This document shows positions 1 through 8,597 of a DNA stretch of 64,000 nucleotides, piece by piece. This stretch comes from Chitinophagaceae bacterium (lineage in GTDB: Bacteria > Bacteroidota > Bacteroidia > Chitinophagales > Chitinophagaceae). The position numbers were made by a program, and so were the translations under genes. The number at the start of each line of letters is the position of its first letter. Positions within the stretch are counted from its first letter, which is position 1. The DNA is taken from NCBI GenBank assembly GCA_016721085.1, contig JADKJI010000014.1, positions 1-64,000 on the forward strand. The letters are read 5' to 3'. Below the pieces are notes generated by a model that saw nothing but the letters and a program-made list of their open reading frames with translations, ran no database searches and was not told where the DNA came from.

Positions 1-120
1 TAGGTGAACTCTTTCACGGGCTGTGGCTTTCTTTCTTATGTTGTGCATCGGTTCTTTTTCTCCTCCACCTAATTTCCCTTCAGCTATTTTCTGTTTTAAT
101 TTTTCTGACGGTGTTTTCAT
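1..120 (-). CDS. Acyl-CoA carboxylase carboxyltransferase subunit, N-terminal fragment (runs off window)
   Basis: Only the first 40 codons lie in the window; the gene continues beyond position 1. The start is the ATG at 118-120. The peptide opens MKTPSEKLKQKIAEGKLGGG and soon reads TARERV, which is the characteristic N-terminus of the beta (carboxyltransferase) subunit of propionyl-CoA/acyl-CoA carboxylases. This subunit transfers carboxyl from carboxybiotin to the acyl-CoA. It lies 33 nt downstream of the biotin carboxylase gene and on the same strand, and the biotin carrier gene precedes both, so a three-gene operon is inferred. Which acyl-CoA is used cannot be decided from this fragment. 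Confidence 0.8.
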   Translation of the reverse strand, partial: MKTPSEKLKQKIAEGKLGGGEKEPMHNIRKKATARERVHL

Positions 121-153
121 TGCTGATTTTTTCTGTATCTGAATAAAATTAGA

Positions 154-1630
154 TTAATGTGCCAGTCTTCTTTTCCAACTGGTTGATTTGTTTTCAACAG
201 GTTTCAATTGTTGTTGCTTATCTAGCCAGAACCGTATGGCTGCTATAGCTGCGATTCGGGCATTGGAACGATCTTTATCCTCGATTTTTTCAGGTGTATA
301 ATAATTCTTCACAAAATGTTATCGAACTTGCAGTTACAAAGGCTTCGTGTTCCAGTACAGATATGTGCGAAAGAGCAGGGTAAAGTGGAAAAACCTTCGA
401 TAAGTAATCTTTTATAGCTGCCAGTGTTTTCTGAATCGCTTCCGTTCTGTCTTTTCCATGTACAGCCAATTTGGCTATCATCGGATCATAGAAGATTGGA
501 ATTGTCATTCCTTGTTCATACCCATCATCCACCCGAATACCGTCACCAACTGGAGGAATGTATTTTTCAAACTTCCCAATAGAGGGCAGGAAGTTGTTTA
601 ACGGATCTTCAGCATATACCCTAAGTTCAATTGCGTGCCCATTTATTTGTAAATCTTCCTGACTAATTCCCAATTTTTCTCCTCTGGCGATCTTTATCTG
701 TTCTTCTACAAGATCAATTCCTGTTATCATTTCCGTTACTGGGTGCTCAACTTGTAAGCGGGTATTCATTTCGAGAAAATAGAAATTAAGTTTGTCATCC
801 ATCAGGAATTCTACAGTGCCTGTGCTTGAGTAATTACAGGATTTAGCAACCATCACTGCGGCTTCTCCCATTTTTTTACGTAAATCCGGAGTTAATATTG
901 AGATTGGAGATTCTTCAATTACTTTTTGATGCCGGCGTTGGATACTGCATTCCCTTTCGAAGAGATGAATAGTATTGCCAAAATTATCTGCGAGCACTTG
1001 AATTTCAACATGTCTTGGAGAGGTTACATACTTCTCAATGAATACGGATCCGTCTCCAAATGCCGCTTTTGCTTCACTGATGGCTCTTTCCATTTGGGAA
1101 GCCAAATCCGCTTCTTTCTCTACTATCCGCATTCCTTTACCACCACCACCAGCAGAGGCCTTTATCAGTATAGGATAACCGATTTCTGTTGCTATTGCTT
1201 TCGCTTTTGAAATATCCTCTATGGCTTCATCAATTCCTGGAACCATCGGGATATTATATTTCTTTACGCATTCTTTTGCTGCCAGTTTTGAACCCATTAC
1301 TCTCATAGCCTCAGGACCAGGCCCTATGAAAGTAATTCCAGCATCAGTAACTTTTTGTGCAAAATCAGCATTTTCGCTAAGGAATCCATAGCCGGGATGA
1401 ATGCCGTCAACACCTAACTCTTTACAGAAAGCAATAATCTTTTCACCGTTAAGATAGGAATCGGCAGATGGAGCTTCTCCAAGACATACTGCTTCATCGG
1501 CAAAAAGTACATGAGGCGACATGCGGTCAGCAACTGAATAAACAGCTACAGATTTAATGCCCATTTTCCGAATGGTTCTCATGATTCGTAAAGCGATCTC
1601 ACCACGATTTGCAACTAGTATCTTTTTCAT
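154..1630 (-). CDS. accC: Biotin carboxylase subunit of acyl-CoA carboxylase (C-terminus frameshifted)
   Basis: ATP-dependent carboxylation of biotin, the first half-reaction of acyl-CoA carboxylase. The open frame 1630-290 opens MKKILVANRGEIALRI, has the ATP-grasp glycine loop GGGGKGM at residues 161-167 and the signature EMNTRLQVEHPVTE at 287-300. Near positions 300-410 the family C-terminus jumps between frames: IEGFSTLP, then VLEHEAFVTA, then FVKNYYTPEKI. At least three one-base indels are needed. Reading on in the last frame gives an alanine-rich helix and a final SWKRRLAH, ending at the TAA at 154-156. The extension resembles the helical tail I recall from Bacteroidota biotin carboxylases. 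The GTG at 310-312 could mimic a separate 52-residue gene, but the TPEKI segment belongs to this enzyme. Operon with the carrier gene (47 nt upstream) and the carboxyltransferase. Confidence 0.88.
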
Positions 1631-1677
1631 ATTGAAAATTCAAGTTTCGAAGAAATTGATTTTTTGAGAGTGGGTAC

Positions 1678-2169
1678 TTATTCCAATTCAATCATTATTT
1701 GTCCCTTGTCTACCGCTTGTCCTGCTTTTACATAAACCTTTTTTATCTTACCTGCAGATTGAATCTGGATGACATTTTCCATTTTCATGGCAGATAATAT
1801 CAATAAGCGATCGCCTTCTTTTACTTCTTGTCCTTCAGTAACTGCAATTTCAAGCACCAAGCCTGGCATAGGGGCTTTTACTTCTTTTATATGTTTGGTG
1901 GAAACTGAGTTGAATCCCATCTGCTCAAGCCGGATATCAAGCTCATCTTTTATTTCTATTTCATAAGAGCAACCATTAAGTTCAATGTTACATTTTTTCC
2001 CTGTGAGATCCGAATCTGCTAGTGAGGCTATTGCTGATTGGTGATTATGGATGATGGATGCTTCTGTTCCTGTTTTCCTGATAAAATCGACTGAAGCTAT
2101 TTCAGCATCATCAAATTCAAATTCATATCCGTTAACTTTTACTTTGTAGGAAGTTTTTGTTTGTGGCAT
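1678..2169 (-). CDS. Biotin carboxyl carrier protein of acyl-CoA carboxylase
   Basis: 163-residue carrier that shuttles carboxybiotin between the biotin carboxylase and the carboxyltransferase. The C-terminal biotinyl/lipoyl domain (about residues 90-163) starts APMPGLV and carries the biotinylation motif AMKMEN at 127-132, so Lys129 is the expected biotin site. The N-terminal 85 residues are a small beta-rich region as in stand-alone carriers of propionyl-CoA type carboxylases. It is the first gene of the minus-strand operon; the biotin carboxylase starts 47 nt further on. A perfect TAnnTTTG -7 element lies about 70 nt upstream. Confidence 0.92.
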   Translation of the reverse strand: MPQTKTSYKVKVNGYEFEFDDAEIASVDFIRKTGTEASIIHNHQSAIASLADSDLTGKKCNIELNGCSYEIEIKDELDIRLEQMGFNSVSTKHIKEVKAPMPGLVLEIAVTEGQEVKEGDRLLILSAMKMENVIQIQSAGKIKKVYVKAGQAVDKGQIMIELE

Positions 2170-2240
2170 ATTGCAAACGTTTTAATACAATCTAAAAGAT
2201 ACGACAGTTTGTGTGTATTTGGGAAATACGCTAAACGATG

Positions 2241-2267
2241 CAAAATTAGATAGTCAATACACTTCAA
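2241..2267 (-). promoter_or_regulatory. Candidate Bacteroidota promoter of the carboxylase operon
   Basis: On the minus strand, positions 2248-2241 read TAATTTTG, a perfect match to the Bacteroidota -7 consensus TAnnTTTG. A TTTG at 2267-2264 could be the -33 element, but the 15-nt spacer is shorter than the usual 19-21. Transcription would start near 2233 and leave a leader of about 60 nt before the carrier gene. The -7 match is seen; promoter function is inferred. Confidence 0.4.
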
Positions 2268-2343
2268 ATTTCTTATGCAAGTCAGTTAAGGGGGTGACAA
2301 GCGTCACAAGTCAATTATTTTATTTCCCTTAAAATCTATAGGA

Positions 2344-3294
2344 CTAAATATGACTGAGAGCTGGGTGAACCCATGGTTTGCGATAGGGACGTTGTAATAA
2401 TCTGGTAGCTTCTTCATCTCCAGGAATTATTTTTTTAAGTGGATCATATTTTAGAGGTCTTCCAAGCTGCATAGACAGATTTGCTATTTTTATTTGGCCA
2501 TCCCAATCCCAGCATCCATCTAACGGCGTCAAACATGTGGATACACATATCACCCATTATGCCATTTCCATATTCCATGAAGGCACGCCACCAACCCTGA
2601 TGAGGAAGGCCATCATAAGGACGAAGGGGAGCAGGACCTGTCCACATTTCATAATCGAGATAGTCGGGAATAGTCTGCAGGGGAGGATTGCTATTATTCC
2701 TCATGTGATAATAACAGCAAATTTCCACATGGTGTACTTTACCTAATAGACCGGCATCTACGATATTTTTTTTCGCTTCCATTAGGTGCGGGGTACTTCT
2801 TCTTTGGGTACCCACCTGAACTACTTTGTTGTATTTTCTTGCTGTTGCTAGTATTGCTTCGCCTTCCAGTACATCTACACTTATCCGTTTTTGTACATAT
2901 ACATGTGCACCAGCTTTTATAGAATCGATTGAAGGGCATGCCAATGGTCGGGGGTGCCTATTAAAACGATATCTGGCTTTTGTTCCGACAACATCTTTTT
3001 GTAATCGCCATAAAGCCCTATTTTATTGTTGGACTTTGCTCTATCCTGGATTAGAGTGTTTGCTTTTGATAGTTGATTTTTGTCCACATCACATAATCCT
3101 ACAATATCAATCGGTGCTACTTGCATAAGCCGGAACAGATCGCTCTTACCATACCAGCCGGTGCCGATAAGCGCAACACGTTTTGCGGGAGCTAGGCTGA
3201 AGTGATGAAGTCCGCTGGCTTTTATGGAAGCTAGGGCGAGAAGACCTGAGCTATTGCGAAGAAAATGGCGGCGGTTGATGGAGTTTGAGTGCAT
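2344..3294 (-). pseudogene. Gfo/Idh/MocA family oxidoreductase, frameshifted and with a large internal deletion
   Basis: NAD(P)-dependent sugar oxidoreductase family protein with a Tat-like N-terminus (RRHFLRN near residue 8) and a Rossmann motif VALIGTGWYGK. Family hallmarks follow: GTPDHWHA, AGAHVYVQK, VVQVGTQRRS, YEMWTGPAPLRPYDGLPH, EYGNGIMGDM. Two lesions are visible. A one-base deletion near 2922 shifts HALQSI into the frame continuing IKAGAHV. At about 2475-2485 the reading passes directly from MLGLGWPK to IANLSMQLGRPL (in another frame), whereas full-length relatives have roughly 170 residues between those motifs. The remaining C-terminus (GDEEATRLLQRPYRKPWVHP) is intact. In addition the usual VQKP reads VQKR. 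The internal loss removes most of the C-terminal substrate domain, so the gene is probably inactive. An assembly error is the alternative. Confidence 0.85.
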
Positions 3295-3355
3295 ATAGGG
3301 AAGTTAGGAATTTTTGCGGATGTCACCCTTTCTCTATCTTCCAAACGTTTAATTA

Positions 3356-3489
3356 GTTCAAGAGGTTCCATATTTTCCATAGGTTCCATAAGTTTCTTGG
3401 TCACAAACACTAACAAACTATTTATATTTTGTTGTGAAGTTTGACCTTGAAACTTATGGAACCTATGGAAAATATGGAACCTCTTGAAT
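3356..3489. repeat. Long hairpin built from GGAACC-type words
   Basis: Two nearly perfect inverted arms of about 48 bp (3356-3403 and 3441-3489) flank a 37-nt loop. The unit is a reiterated word such as TATGGAACCTATGGAAAA. It lies between the 5' end of the oxidoreductase gene and the 3' end of the PhnA-like gene. A single-arm relative made of the same words occurs at about 58412-58450. Open frames across it give a mirrored MEPMENMEPLE peptide on both strands and are not genes. Confidence 0.85.
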
Positions 3490-3511
3490 TTATTAAACTT
3501 ATTGAACTTTC

Positions 3512-4093
3512 TCAGGCCTGCTTGCGAACGTATTTCGTCAATATCACAATCACCTGCCCTTCAATTCTTCCTTCAATCTGTTCCGTATTATTTTCAACAA
3601 GCCTGATATTTTTTACTACTGTTCCTAATTTGGCATTAAGGGTAGATCCTTTTACATCGAGGGATTTTATTAATACAACAGAATCGCCGCTTACTAACTG
3701 AGCTCCATTGCAATCTCTGTGTAAATCAACTGAGGCATCATTCTCATGATCGCCGGTTGCTTTTGCCCATGCCATCTTATCATCATCCAGATAAAGCATT
3801 TCCAGATTATCTGCTGCCCAGCTTTCATTGCGTAAGCGATTCAGCATGCGCCAGGCAACAACCTGAATTCCGGGAACTTCACTCCACATACTTTCTGAAA
3901 GACATTGCCAATGCTTAGAATCCAATTCTTGTTTTTTGTCTATCTGTGCCAGGCATTTTTCACAGATCATGATACAACCATCTGCATCACGATGCGGAGC
4001 CTTTGGAACTTCGAACAGACTTACATTAGTGTCGGACTTGCATAATTCGCAATGACTTTCGCTTCTTTGGAGTAATAGGTCCTCTAGCTTCAT
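3512..4093 (-). CDS. phnA: PhnA/YjdM-type zinc-ribbon protein
   Basis: 193 residues. The N-terminal half carries two CxxC pairs (CELC near residue 16 and CEKC near residue 44) of a zinc ribbon. The C-terminal half from about residue 125 is the PhnA domain: GDSVVLIKSLDVKG, then AKLGTVVKNIRLV and IEGRIEGQVIVILT. Despite the name, the family is not a proven phosphonate enzyme and its role is unsettled. The protein is longer than the E. coli homologue because of the linker between the zinc ribbon and the PhnA domain. Its 3' end abuts the hairpin at 3356-3489. The gene stands alone; the plus-strand gene upstream is divergent. Confidence 0.85.
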   Translation of the reverse strand: MKLEDLLLQRSESHCELCKSDTNVSLFEVPKAPHRDADGCIMICEKCLAQIDKKQELDSKHWQCLSESMWSEVPGIQVVAWRMLNRLRNESWAADNLEMLYLDDDKMAWAKATGDHENDASVDLHRDCNGAQLVSGDSVVLIKSLDVKGSTLNAKLGTVVKNIRLVENNTEQIEGRIEGQVIVILTKYVRKQA

Positions 4094-4326
4094 AACTATA
4101 ATTTTAAAGGCCGCGAAGATACAGTTTTTTGACGGTATTTGGTTCGTTAAAGGGCTCTGATTGCTATTGATACCTGATTCAACAAATCAATTAATATATC
4201 TTTTTAGTTTCTTGCGATCTTAGGATATAGTAATCAGCTATTTAATACTTGATTGACTTATAACGGAAATGCAGATATTTGATATGTATTTATCCTTTTT
4301 ACAAAGAACTCATTAACTGCTATTTT

Positions 4327-4755
4327 ATGACAGATCAACTCAAACAAGTAATTACTGTGCAGGTTTCAATTGAAGCTCCGCTCGAAAAGGTGTGGCAATA
4401 CTTTACCGATCCTACCCATATAGTAAATTGGAACAGTGCATCGGAAGACTGGCATACACCCCGGGCTGAAAGTGATTTTAAAGTAGGTGGTTCTTTCCTT
4501 TCCAGAATGGAAGCGAAAGACGGCTCAATGGGGTTTGATTTACGCGGAACTTTTGAAGAAATAGAATTACACAAACACATCGGTTATTCCCTCGAAGACG
4601 GGAGAAAAGTAAAGATTGACTTCACGCCAATATCTTCAGGTACAAATCTTGTAGAAAGTTTTGAAGCAGAGAGCCAAAATAGTTTAGAGTTACAGCAGTA
4701 TGGGTGGCAGAGTATATTGGAGAGTTTTAAGAGGTATGTTGGAACAAAAATTTGA
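4327..4755 (+). CDS. SRPBCC/AHSA1-family protein
   Basis: 142 residues from the ATG at 4327. An upstream in-frame ATG at 4279 would add 16 residues with no family similarity, so the later start is preferred. The fold markers of START/AHSA1 proteins are present: IEAPLEKVWQYFTDPTHIVNWN near the start (written here as the family consensus region, residues 13-34), a central GGSFLSRME segment and the C-terminal helix LQQYGWQSILESFKRYV. Such proteins bind small hydrophobic ligands; no specific ligand can be named. The stop codon TGA lies inside the first TTTGA word of the adjacent repeat, so the gene end and the repeat overlap. Confidence 0.85.
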   Translation: MTDQLKQVITVQVSIEAPLEKVWQYFTDPTHIVNWNSASEDWHTPRAESDFKVGGSFLSRMEAKDGSMGFDLRGTFEEIELHKHIGYSLEDGRKVKIDFTPISSGTNLVESFEAESQNSLELQQYGWQSILESFKRYVGTKI

Positions 4756-4905
4756 AAATTTGGGAATTTGAAAATTTGAAAATCTGGTTATTGGCACTCT
4801 AATTATTTTTATATTTTATATTTAAAAGATAATTAAATATCTATTATGAAGTTACCTTTAGATTTTCAAATTTTCAAATTCCAAATTTCCCAAATTTTCA
4901 AATTA
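4745..4905. repeat. TTTGAAAATTTG word arrays in inverted orientation between convergent genes
   Basis: Left array 4745-4790 (AATTTGAAAATTTGGG words) and right array 4858-4905 (the complementary TTTTCAAATTTCC words) form an inverted pair around a 67-nt A+T-rich spacer. The left array supplies the TGA stop of the SRPBCC gene and the right array supplies the TGA stop (4898-4900) of the sugar dehydrogenase on the other strand. Related arrays occur at about 50950-50990 and 58185-58220. It may act as a bidirectional terminator. Confidence 0.8.
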
Positions 4906-6142
4906 TCTTCTTCACCCTATACAACTTCCCATTATCCGTAACCGCATATAGCATCCCGTTATCATATGCTACATCACGGAATCGTTCTTTTTTATCTTCC
5001 AGCAGTCTTTCTTCACCTGTAACTTTGTTGTTTTCAATTACAAGACGAATGATATGTGTGCTGCTTAATCCGCCGATGAATAGGTTGTTCTTCCATTCAG
5101 GAATAGCGTCGCCTGCATAGAAAACCATGCCACTTGGAGAAACAACTGGATCCCAATAGTAAACGGGTTGTTCCATGCCATCTTTTTGCTGGATGGAATC
5201 ACCCAATTTTCTGCCATCATATTCAATGCCATAGGTGATGATAGGCCAGCCATAGTTTTTGCCGGCTTTGATGAGATTTAACTCATCACCACCTCTTGGA
5301 CCAAATTCAGCTTCCCATACATCTCCGGTAACTGGGTGAATAGCGAGGCCTTGAGGATTACGATGTCCATAGGAGAAGATTTCTGGTTTAGCATCCGCCT
5401 GAGTAGCAAATGGATTTCCAGGAGCAGGTTTACCATCTTGTGTAATCTTGAATACTTTACCTAAGCCTGCATTTAACCACTGGGCTTGCTTTCTTCCGTC
5501 AGGAATTGACCTTTCGCCTGTACTTACAAACAGGTATCCGTCTTTATCAAATGCTAGTCTGGAGCCGTAATGATACTCACTCTTTAATTCAGGTGTTGCC
5601 CTGAAAATAACGGTTGCATTCTGGATACTTGATTCGTCAGCACTCAATTGACCTTTTCCAACTGAAGTCAGATTTCCTATTCCATATTTTTCAGCAAATG
5701 TCCAGTAGATAGTTTTGTTTGTGCTGAAGGCAGGGTCAAGCGCAATATCAAGTAAACCACCTTGTCCGCCATCATCTACTTTCGGCAATCCAGTGATCTT
5801 TTTCAATAAATCTCCAGTGGCTGAGTAAAGGAGTAAATAGCCTGATTTTTCAGTTACGAGTAACCGGCCGTCGGGCATTGGTATTACTGCCCAGGGATGA
5901 CCAAGGCTATCGGCTAAAAGATCCACTTGATACGCTGTGCTTGTTTTTACTCCCCTGATACGGGTTTGTCCTTCAAAAGCAGGTTTGTAATCACTGTTTG
6001 GTTTATTCTTTTCAACAGGAGAAATGGAAGTGTCTGTACCTGTTGAAGTACCAGTAGTATCACCCGATTTTGCAGGGTTACAGCTGATGATAATAAGTAA
6101 TGATGAGATTATAGCCAGTTGTCGTTTTGCAAGTAACCACAT
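4898..6142 (-). CDS. PQQ-dependent sugar (aldose/sorbosone) dehydrogenase-like lipoprotein
   Basis: 414 residues. The N-terminus is a lipoprotein signal with lipobox LIIISC (Cys near residue 21), followed by a Thr/Ser-rich linker, so the protein is expected to be membrane-anchored outside the cytoplasm. The rest is the six-bladed propeller of the glucose/sorbosone dehydrogenase family, with GHPWAVIPMPDGRLLVTEK, GGQGGLLDIALDP, GSRLAFDKDGYLFVSTGER, YGHRNPQGLAIHP and WEAEFGPRGGDELN in order. Family members oxidise aldoses with PQQ and pass electrons to the respiratory chain. The substrate is not determined by sequence. The gene ends inside the TTTGAAAATTTG repeat and is convergent with the SRPBCC gene. 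Confidence 0.9.
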   Translation of the reverse strand: MWLLAKRQLAIISSLLIIISCNPAKSGDTTGTSTGTDTSISPVEKNKPNSDYKPAFEGQTRIRGVKTSTAYQVDLLADSLGHPWAVIPMPDGRLLVTEKSGYLLLYSATGDLLKKITGLPKVDDGGQGGLLDIALDPAFSTNKTIYWTFAEKYGIGNLTSVGKGQLSADESSIQNATVIFRATPELKSEYHYGSRLAFDKDGYLFVSTGERSIPDGRKQAQWLNAGLGKVFKITQDGKPAPGNPFATQADAKPEIFSYGHRNPQGLAIHPVTGDVWEAEFGPRGGDELNLIKAGKNYGWPIITYGIEYDGRKLGDSIQQKDGMEQPVYYWDPVVSPSGMVFYAGDAIPEWKNNLFIGGLSSTHIIRLVIENNKVTGEERLLEDKKERFRDVAYDNGMLYAVTDNGKLYRVKKII

Positions 6143-6256
6143 AGTATTTATGATTTATTGCTGTAAAAATAGGGAACTTGTTAAAAGGAAAAGAGAACAA
6201 TTGTACACAGTTTATCATTGATTAACGGCTAGTATCTTTACCTGTAAATTTTTAAT

Positions 6257-6763
6257 ATGAGTACCATGCCTGAATACTGGCTAAGAGGCCCTGTTAATGA
6301 GGTTCCCCCTTTACTTCAACCTGTTGCCCATGCTTTATTACAGGCCAGAGAAGAGGTGCTTTTATATATGAAGGACTTTCCTTCGACCAGTCTTTGGGCT
6401 AAGCCAGCCGGAATGGCATCAGTAGCATTTCATTTACAGCACTTGACGGGAGTACTTGATAGATTGTTTACCTATGCCAAAGGATTACCTCTTACTGATG
6501 CTCAGTTGTCTTATTTATCTGTAGAAGGGAAGGAGACTGATGAAACAGATCTTGATACTATGCTTCAAAGTTTTATTCGTACAATTGATAAGTCAGTATC
6601 AGACCTATCTGGTTTTGATGAGAAACAAATTACTGCTATTAGGTATGTTGGACGAAAAAAACTTCCTTCAACAGTAATTGGATTATTGTTTCATGCTGCT
6701 GAACATACCATGCGACATACAGGACAATTACTTGTAACTGTAAGTTGGGTGAAATCTATTTAA
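6257..6763 (+). CDS. DinB-family (metal-dependent) protein
   Basis: 168 residues forming the four-helix bundle of the DinB/YfiT superfamily. The expected metal histidines are in HLQHLTG (about residues 56-59) and HAAEHTMRHTGQ near residue 145. Family members include thiol-dependent transferases and proteins of unknown function, so no reaction can be named. A TATCTTTA sequence at 6233-6240 is a one-mismatch -7 element just upstream. A strong hairpin terminator follows the stop. Confidence 0.85.
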   Translation: MSTMPEYWLRGPVNEVPPLLQPVAHALLQAREEVLLYMKDFPSTSLWAKPAGMASVAFHLQHLTGVLDRLFTYAKGLPLTDAQLSYLSVEGKETDETDLDTMLQSFIRTIDKSVSDLSGFDEKQITAIRYVGRKKLPSTVIGLLFHAAEHTMRHTGQLLVTVSWVKSI

Positions 6764-6781
6764 TTATTTATTGTGGAAAGA

Positions 6782-6842
6782 AAAAGAAGCAATTAGAGTT
6801 CCATACTTTCAAAAAATACGGAACTCCAATTGCTTCTTTTTT
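6782..6842. terminator. Bidirectional hairpin terminator
   Basis: The arms AAGAAGCAATTAGAGTTCC and GGAACTCCAATTGCTTCTT pair with a single bulge around an A-rich loop and are followed by a T run. An A run precedes the left arm, so the structure can terminate both the DinB gene (plus) and the beta-barrel gene (minus). It is followed by TTTTTACTTTTGA-type words up to about 6875. Confidence 0.88.
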
Positions 6843-6878
6843 AACTTTTTACTTTTGAATTTTTACTTTTGATTTTTC

Positions 6879-7457
6879 TTATAGATTAATTCTTAATCCC
6901 GCACTAATATAAAACGTTCTTGATTTTCCAATATTGATTGCAGATACATCCTTTTGAATATCTGTCAATGACCATTCGTATGACATATCTACGAAAAATT
7001 TGAATAAATCAACACCGGCACCAGCAAATAAGCCCCAATTTGTTGAGTTCAATTCGCTTTTGTCTACATCATCGCCAACTGATGTTACAAAAAAGCCGGA
7101 AACGCCACCGAAACCTCTCACTGAAATAAAAGATTTTTCATTCCCAAGTACATTTAATCCAAGGGCCACTGGTACGCGTACGCCTTTTATATCTGCTTTG
7201 AATTCATTGTTTGTCTGATTACTAATAGTGAAGGCTGTTGATTTCCCTACATAGAATACTCCGGGTTCAATATAGAACTTCTTGCCAAAGGCAATACTTC
7301 CACCAAATTGATATCCAACTTTTCCTTTTGCAGTTCCATCATCTGATTTGGAAAAGTCGGTGATGTTTAAGCCAATGGTAGGTTTGATAGTTGTTTGTGA
7401 AAATGAACTGAATGAAATACATAAAATGGAAAGGGCAAGTGCAAATAATTTTTTCAT
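6879..7457 (-). CDS. Porin-family outer-membrane beta-barrel protein
   Basis: 192 residues with a cleavable signal peptide (residues 1-20, ending FSSFSQ). The mature protein is an eight-strand barrel type (PF13568-like): alternating hydrophobic strands, VGYQFGGSIAFGKKFYIEPGVFY, GVRVPVALGLN, a conserved GLFAGAGVDL and a terminal strand TFYISAGLRINL ending in an aromatic/hydrophobic pattern. The location is the outer membrane; the function is unknown. A second, frameshifted member is at 37323-37905. Confidence 0.88.
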   Translation of the reverse strand: MKKLFALALSILCISFSSFSQTTIKPTIGLNITDFSKSDDGTAKGKVGYQFGGSIAFGKKFYIEPGVFYVGKSTAFTISNQTNNEFKADIKGVRVPVALGLNVLGNEKSFISVRGFGGVSGFFVTSVGDDVDKSELNSTNWGLFAGAGVDLFKFFVDMSYEWSLTDIQKDVSAINIGKSRTFYISAGLRINL

Positions 7458-7588
7458 AAAAACAAGTTTTAATAATGTATAAGGTGTTGTAAAGTTAGTT
7501 TGTTAGGCAATTGCAACCCTTTTTGTTTAAGGTTTACTGCTGGATTTTATAACTAAGTGTTTATGCCTATTAGATTAATGTAGGAGCA

Positions 7589-8428
7589 CTATTTATAAAA
7601 CCCTTCATGCAGACCAAATTTTCTTTCCGGTGCTTTATCCTCAATAGCATGAAAAGCGTTAGGGGATAAAGTAGTGAAGTCTTTATAATCTCTTACCAGA
7701 TGCTGATAGTCGTGATAATCACATTCAATGGCAATACGTAGCCAATCCATTGTAGGATTTGAATTCTTCATTCTAAATGCCTTGTCGAAACGAATGATGC
7801 GGGCATATAATTTTGGATTTACACCGGTTCTATCCTTGAATTTTCTTTCTAATTGTCGAAGACTCAAGCAGGAATTTTTTGCCAGCTGATCGATACTTAC
7901 CTCGATATTGGATAGTAGGAAAGAAGAAATGGCATCGTCCATCACCAATCTTGGGGATGATTTTTTACTTATTAGTTTTCTAACGAAGGAATCACCGATT
8001 TTAACCATAGATGGATAATCACCTGCTTCAAAAAGTTGCTCATTTACATTCCTGATATCTGAGCTAAATACTGTTTCTGCATCCATGTACTCATTAGTGA
8101 TTTCAGTAGAAGGAATTCCTAATAGTCTATAAAGCGCTCCCGGAAAGAAGATTATCTGGAAAACAAGGAACTGTCTTCCAATCATCCGCTTAGTTACTTC
8201 TGAAAACTGTCCATATAAAACAACCGGTAAATTTTCAACAATGCGTCCTGATTGTTGGTATTCTACTTTTTCAGTATCGAATGGATAAAATGCCAGACAA
8301 TGTTCTGGTCGTGGAGGATAGGCTTTAAATGGAATAGCATCCTCTTTACCAAATTGCAGATGAACAATTCGATAAAGCTGTACATACTCACGTACGTCGA
8401 TAGCAGGTATGAAGTCTTTTAATAACAT
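7589..8428 (-). CDS. AraC-family transcriptional regulator (cupin-linked, copy 1)
   Basis: 279 residues. The C-terminal HTH_18 pair spans about residues 165-265, with SIDQLAKNSCLSLRQLERKF as the first helix-turn-helix and WLRIAIECDYHDYQHLVRDY as the second. The N-terminal domain (residues 1-150) with YPPRPEHCLAFYPF and FQIIFFPGALYRLLGIP is of the type found in a large Bacteroidota AraC group that senses an unknown ligand. The gene lies downstream of a cupin-protein gene on the same strand, separated by a 170-nt repeat array. A homologous regulator beside another cupin gene is at 53578-54405, which suggests the two families work together. Confidence 0.9.
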   Translation of the reverse strand: MLLKDFIPAIDVREYVQLYRIVHLQFGKEDAIPFKAYPPRPEHCLAFYPFDTEKVEYQQSGRIVENLPVVLYGQFSEVTKRMIGRQFLVFQIIFFPGALYRLLGIPSTEITNEYMDAETVFSSDIRNVNEQLFEAGDYPSMVKIGDSFVRKLISKKSSPRLVMDDAISSFLLSNIEVSIDQLAKNSCLSLRQLERKFKDRTGVNPKLYARIIRFDKAFRMKNSNPTMDWLRIAIECDYHDYQHLVRDYKDFTTLSPNAFHAIEDKAPERKFGLHEGFYK

Positions 8429-8431
8429 GTG

Positions 8432-8596
8432 GGATGCTAGATGCTGAATGCTAACAGCTGGATGCTTAAGGCCTAGGGCCTAAAGCCTAAAGCTTAGTTC
8501 ATTCACTGTACGAAGATAAAGGCTCCGTATCGGAGACAGAAATAAGCCTTAAGCATTAGGCCTTAAGCATTAGGCCTAAATAAAGCATTAAGCTGT
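8432..8596. repeat. GCCTAAGGC/GCTTAAGGC word repeat with inverted arms
   Basis: Words such as GATGCTTAAGGCCTAGGGCC and their complements (TTAAGCATTAGGCCTTAAGC) form inverted arms at 8432-8495 and 8545-8594. Between them sits a small hairpin CTCCGTATCGGAG (8523-8535). The array fills the gap between the cupin gene stop and the AraC gene start. A closely related array lies at 41838-42040, again with TGATGCTAGATGC at the outside and GCCTAAGGC inside. Confidence 0.85.
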
Positions 8597-8597
8597 A

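Noticed and set aside
154..312. Separate small gene with a GTG start after the biotin carboxylase
   Set aside because: FVKNYYTPEKI is the family end of biotin carboxylase, so this is the enzyme's own C-terminus in another frame.
3231..3701. Open frames on both strands encoding MEPMENMEPLE-type peptides
   Set aside because: They are translations of the two arms of the hairpin repeat.
3512..4093. PhnA as a phosphonoacetate hydrolase
   Set aside because: The zinc-ribbon PhnA family is not that enzyme, and no phosphonate genes are nearby.
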